This document shows, piece by piece, positions 60,933 through 64,000 of a stretch of DNA of 64,000 nt. The notes under the pieces are model-generated. The model did no database searches. It worked only from the letters and a program-made list of their open reading frames with translations, and had not been told where the DNA came from. Every line of letters starts with the position of its first letter. Positions within the stretch are counted from its first letter, which is position 1. Made by a program: the position numbers and the translations under genes. This DNA comes from Sphagnum magellanicum (taxonomy: Eukaryota > Streptophyta > Sphagnopsida > Sphagnales > Sphagnaceae), in assembly GCA_021904315.1 (NCBI GenBank), contig CM038915.1, forward strand, positions 18,538,001 through 18,602,000, written 5' to 3'.

Positions 60933-63900
60933 CTTTGAACTGAGAGAAGCAACAAAACATCAGTCCAACAACAGTGAACATGCTACCTGCAATATTTGGA
61001 CTAAATACAACAAAAAAAGTCTGCACTTCGAGGTGTAAGCCACTGAACAGAAGCAGCAAAAAAAACTAAATAAATAAATAAATCAATCAAGGCTTTAGCT
61101 GGTACCACACGAGCAGACTCTCGGAGCCTTAGGCGTAGTTCCTGGTTGGTGTCACCATCATACACACCAATGCCAAATTTCTGTGCTGTTTGTGCTCCTC
61201 CTGTTAGCTCAAGCAAAGCCCGCAGTTGGTCCTGTGCTAATGCCTGCAATAAAATCCGACACAGAAGCCTTATATCAATAGCCCCCCCTGCACACAAAGC
61301 ACTGCTATAACAAGTCTAAGCTCCTTTATTGTGCATGAAAATGACAGAATGAATGTGCTGACATTTTCAGCCAAAGGATCCACATTAGGACAACACAATG
61401 CTCCAGGTCATGCAGCTCCTAATCTTCCAATTTTGACTCACAAATCTCCATCTTAGAAATGAGAGGTAACAACAAGAAGCTGCTCCTGAGCTGAAGTAGT
61501 AGCTCACCCACTACCATCAGTTCCCACAATCATGCAATAATTGCATCATCAGGATTGATTCAGTAGTTCAAAGTAAAACAGACCTGTTGCTAGTAAGTCT
61601 ACAGAGGATATGAGTCTGATCTATTGCAAAACATTAGTATTGAGACCAGAGTGCCAAAAAATTCAAGAAACTAAAAAGTCACAAAAACACTTTGCTGAGG
61701 TTACTTTAGTGGGAAACAAGTAGAGAGCACATGAGCTCGAATCTTGGTTGAGCATCTCCAAAACAGGCACATTGTAACACAATGACTTGCCACTTGCAGT
61801 TGAGGTAGCCACCACTATACTCTGCCCCTTCTGAACTGCATTTATTCCTTTGGCCTGCAACTCAGTAGCAAGGAAAAACAGTGTGATGATCCATTTCATG
61901 TAACACTGTAATGGGGTGAATACATTTGCATCGTGCTTACATTTGAGTACAGTGTTCATGATCAATTTTTGAATATCACTGGAGAAAGGAAAAAAAGAGA
62001 ACACCCATTGATGATGATGATAATGTTCTGTTGCCAGACCTGGTGAGAATACATTCGTGTTATGCCCTGGCGCTCCAGAGCAGCTCGCGTGAAGGTGGAC
62101 AACTCTGACTTGAGCTCCCCATAAGAAGCCTCCCGTGGCCTTAAGCACTCACAGTGTACAATCTGAAAGGTTCAGAGTGGGGAAAAAAAATTCCTTAAGA
62201 AACTGCATGAAAAATTCCTCTGAAACTGAAAAATTTGTGGCCTTCTGCACATACACACACACCTAAACTAGTGAATCCAACCTGTAAGGCTAGCTATTAG
62301 ATGCCAAGAAAGCCAACTCCATCATGCACAAGATCACATTGGTAGACTGTTTAGGACTTGGGAAGAAGATCTCCTCCAATGAGAAACCCTTTCAGCACTG
62401 ACACTAGGACAAAAAGCAATGAGTAACAAGTTGTGCACCAACAATTGCACATGCCTGTCCAAGTGATCCCAATTTCTCCTTCAGGTGCTGGAGCATTTCA
62501 TTGGCATTCATGTCCAACACTTCCTGCACTTGCCAAAGTTCACCAAGATTCAGTGATAAACTTTGTTATGCAAAAATGCAGTCTACCACCCATCAGGCTC
62601 TTCTTCCCTGTGATTTGCATCTGACAGGTCTTTCATCCTCAAGCTGAAAACCATTGATCACTCAAAAGGTCCTCTAGACCCACCATGCAACGTGCAAGCT
62701 TTTTGTGGTGACGAGGAGGCCTTGGCAGAGCAGAAGGCAGGCCTGGCTTTGCTAATTTCCCCACCATCTCTGGTGCCTTTGCAATAGCCAGCCAACTCTC
62801 TATACTCATGTGTTCCATGTCCAGCTTTTCTGAATTGGGCTTCGCCTGCATGCCACACACAGACTTTTAACTGAGGTACAGAACTCCCAGAGGCAATTCA
62901 TGAAAGACTGAAACAAATGGCAGATAGAGAAAGGGGAGCAAGGATCAATAGGAGGAGGAAGAGCAGGAGGAGCTGAGGTTTCAGAACCTGCAGTTGTTGA
63001 AACACAGACAAAAGAAGACCCTGGAACACTTTTTGACGCCTCTCAATGGCATTTTGCATTTGTCTATCAGTGATCCGCTTCCCTCCTACACAATAAATAC
63101 ACAATCTTCTCAACCTTAGGTCGTATGAGATTGTCATTGAGAAATTGCAGCCTGTCAGAGAGTGAAGAAAAACAACTATGGGTGTAGGTTTAGGGTTTAA
63201 CTGACCCAGAACCAAAAAAACATTCTTTCACAGCAAGAAACTCTTCAATGTAGCAAGGAGAAGTTCTTAATTGTGCACTTTTTGTTTGTGCATCATCATC
63301 ACAGTTACAAAGGTGATCAATTGACAAAAAACCTGAGCTTGGCAACAAATCTGAAGCTCCAATCTCTTGAAGCTGGTGTACTGGAAGACCAACATCATGT
63401 TGTTGTCCAGGAACTGATGATTGATCAGGCTTTGATGGGTCAAACATATCAATGCTGAACGAAGCTTCTCCTCCTTCCTTCTCAGACATATTGCTCAACA
63501 CAATCAACTGTTCCAACATACAGGTTGGTGGATTTTGTAAGCTCACAGACAAAAAAATCTTCACAACAACAGCAACTCAGCCAGCAGCAAAACACCACTC
63601 ATCACCCACTTTTCACAGACAAAAAACCTTCACTCTCCAACCTGAAGCAAGGCCCCCCCTGGGAGCAGGATGATGATGCAAAAGGTGACAATAAAATAAC
63701 TGCTGCACTTGCCTTTGGGCAGAAAGTGGCAAGATTTTCAATGTCCTGCACACAGATTTTCTTATCTGCCAGTTGCTGCACTGCATGCTTGACATTAGAC
63801 CAGGTGGCTTGCATGTGTTGTCGCTGCAGAAATCCATAGACACTGTTGAGTGCTACAAAGACCCGCTTCATCCTCTCCAGTGCAGGTGGCAAAGCAACAA

Positions 63901-64000
63901 CTTCAAATTGCTCTTCTTGCTGTTTGGTAGAAGAATTTCTTCTGTGATTACCCTTCCTTCTAGCCTTCTTCTCTGGTCTGCTTCTTTCCTCCTCTTCGCC
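55379..64000 (-). CDS. HRQ1: ATP-dependent DNA helicase HRQ1 (RecQ4-like family), 5' end outside the window
   Basis: I trace 25 exons, 1,125 codons plus stop: 64,000(<)-63,713; 63,507-63,213; 63,085-62,988; 62,845-62,684; 62,523-62,455; 62,162-62,040; 61,854-61,705; 61,243-61,106; 60,863-60,784; 60,580-60,486; 60,134-60,067; 59,928-59,827; 59,484-59,393; 59,001-58,894; 58,631-58,556; 58,351-58,212; 58,057-57,718; 57,476-57,360; 57,151-56,996; 56,842-56,675; 56,514-56,402; 56,187-56,064; 55,950-55,855; 55,705-55,643; 55,495-55,379. Counting from the first residue seen: Walker A TASGKS (364-369), DEAH (473-476), SAT (511-513), motif [13 protein letters not shown] (668-679), motif [11 protein letters not shown] (698-706), then the DUF1998 region with paired Cys (CDC...GCPAC...FGC). 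Order and spacing match Arabidopsis At5g08110; the missing N-terminus probably holds its ubiquitin-like domain. HRQ1 is a nuclear 3'-5' helicase of crosslink repair. The exon 2 donor, exon 13 and 16 acceptors and exon 22 acceptor are least certain. Confidence 0.93.
55993..56013. repeat. (AT)n microsatellite in an HRQ1 intron
   Basis: About ten AT units between exons 22 and 23. Confidence 0.95.
58847..58864. repeat. (AGC)n triplet run in an HRQ1 intron
   Basis: Six triplets, in the intron after exon 14; not coding. Confidence 0.9.
60895..60930. repeat. (GA)n microsatellite in an HRQ1 intron
   Basis: About 17 GA units directly upstream of the exon 9 acceptor; on the transcribed sense strand it is (CT)n and may act as its polypyrimidine tract. 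Confidence 0.95.

Noticed and set aside
1-64000. CRISPR arrays, operons, bacterial-type systems
   Set aside because: No spaced direct repeats of suitable form, and intron-rich genes show a eukaryotic nuclear genome.

Overview
This is nuclear DNA from a land plant. It is gene-poor and mostly very AT-rich, with three protein-coding genes (one running off the right edge), one host-gene pseudogene, and many decayed transposons and tandem repeats. The plant assignment rests on two intron-rich genes whose reading frames, splice phases and motifs match plant families: an At1g78230-like leucine-rich repeat (LRR) protein and the plant HRQ1 helicase. Sparse genes, short introns in the helicase and the transposon mix suggest a seed-free plant (moss, lycophyte or fern) more than a flowering plant, but I cannot fix the group from sequence alone.

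Layout. 1-850 is a GC-richer patch with an internal duplication, perhaps the edge of a gene lying to the left. 851-16,500 is AT-rich and holds no gene I can support; it contains a possible LTR-element relic (about 6.4-7.3 kb), degenerate GGTTATT-type arrays (11.4-11.9 and 12.95-13.4 kb), and between them a three-copy 198-bp tandem repeat next to a TATA-bearing repeat that recurs inverted near 44.6-45.0 kb. 16.5-17.5 kb is a mixed repeat patch ahead of a small intact gene (18,038-18,349, +) for a 103-residue Ala/Gly-rich protein with a cysteine cluster at its C-terminus.

20.8-24.2 kb (-) and 31.4-33.2 kb (+) are two decayed copies of a hAT-superfamily DNA transposon with a DUF4371/ZMYM-like transposase. 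The first has a 5'-truncated LINE inserted in it, bounded by a 12-bp target-site duplication. 26,434-27,004 (+) is an intron-less-looking fragment of a pyrophosphate-dependent phosphofructokinase (PFP beta-like) pseudogene.

The right third holds the genes. The LRR gene (CDS 34,470-38,427, -) has five coding exons giving 871 residues, plus a long, apparently spliced leader reaching about 41.27 kb. The HRQ1 helicase gene (55,379 to beyond 64,000, -) has 25 exons visible, 1,125 codons plus stop, and lacks only its N-terminus in this window. At least two of its introns appear to use GC-AG splice sites. Between the genes lie a tRNA-like SINE head with a 40-bp tandem array (41.45-41.76 kb), a 42-bp minisatellite (46.9 kb) and otherwise featureless AT-rich DNA.

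The three genes show no sign of acting together: HRQ1 is a nuclear DNA-repair helicase, the LRR protein has no established role, and the small Cys protein is unknown. I found no gene cluster, CRISPR array, tRNA or rRNA gene. The best candidates for something new are the small Cys protein, the nested LINE-in-hAT structure and the inverted TATA-bearing repeat family.
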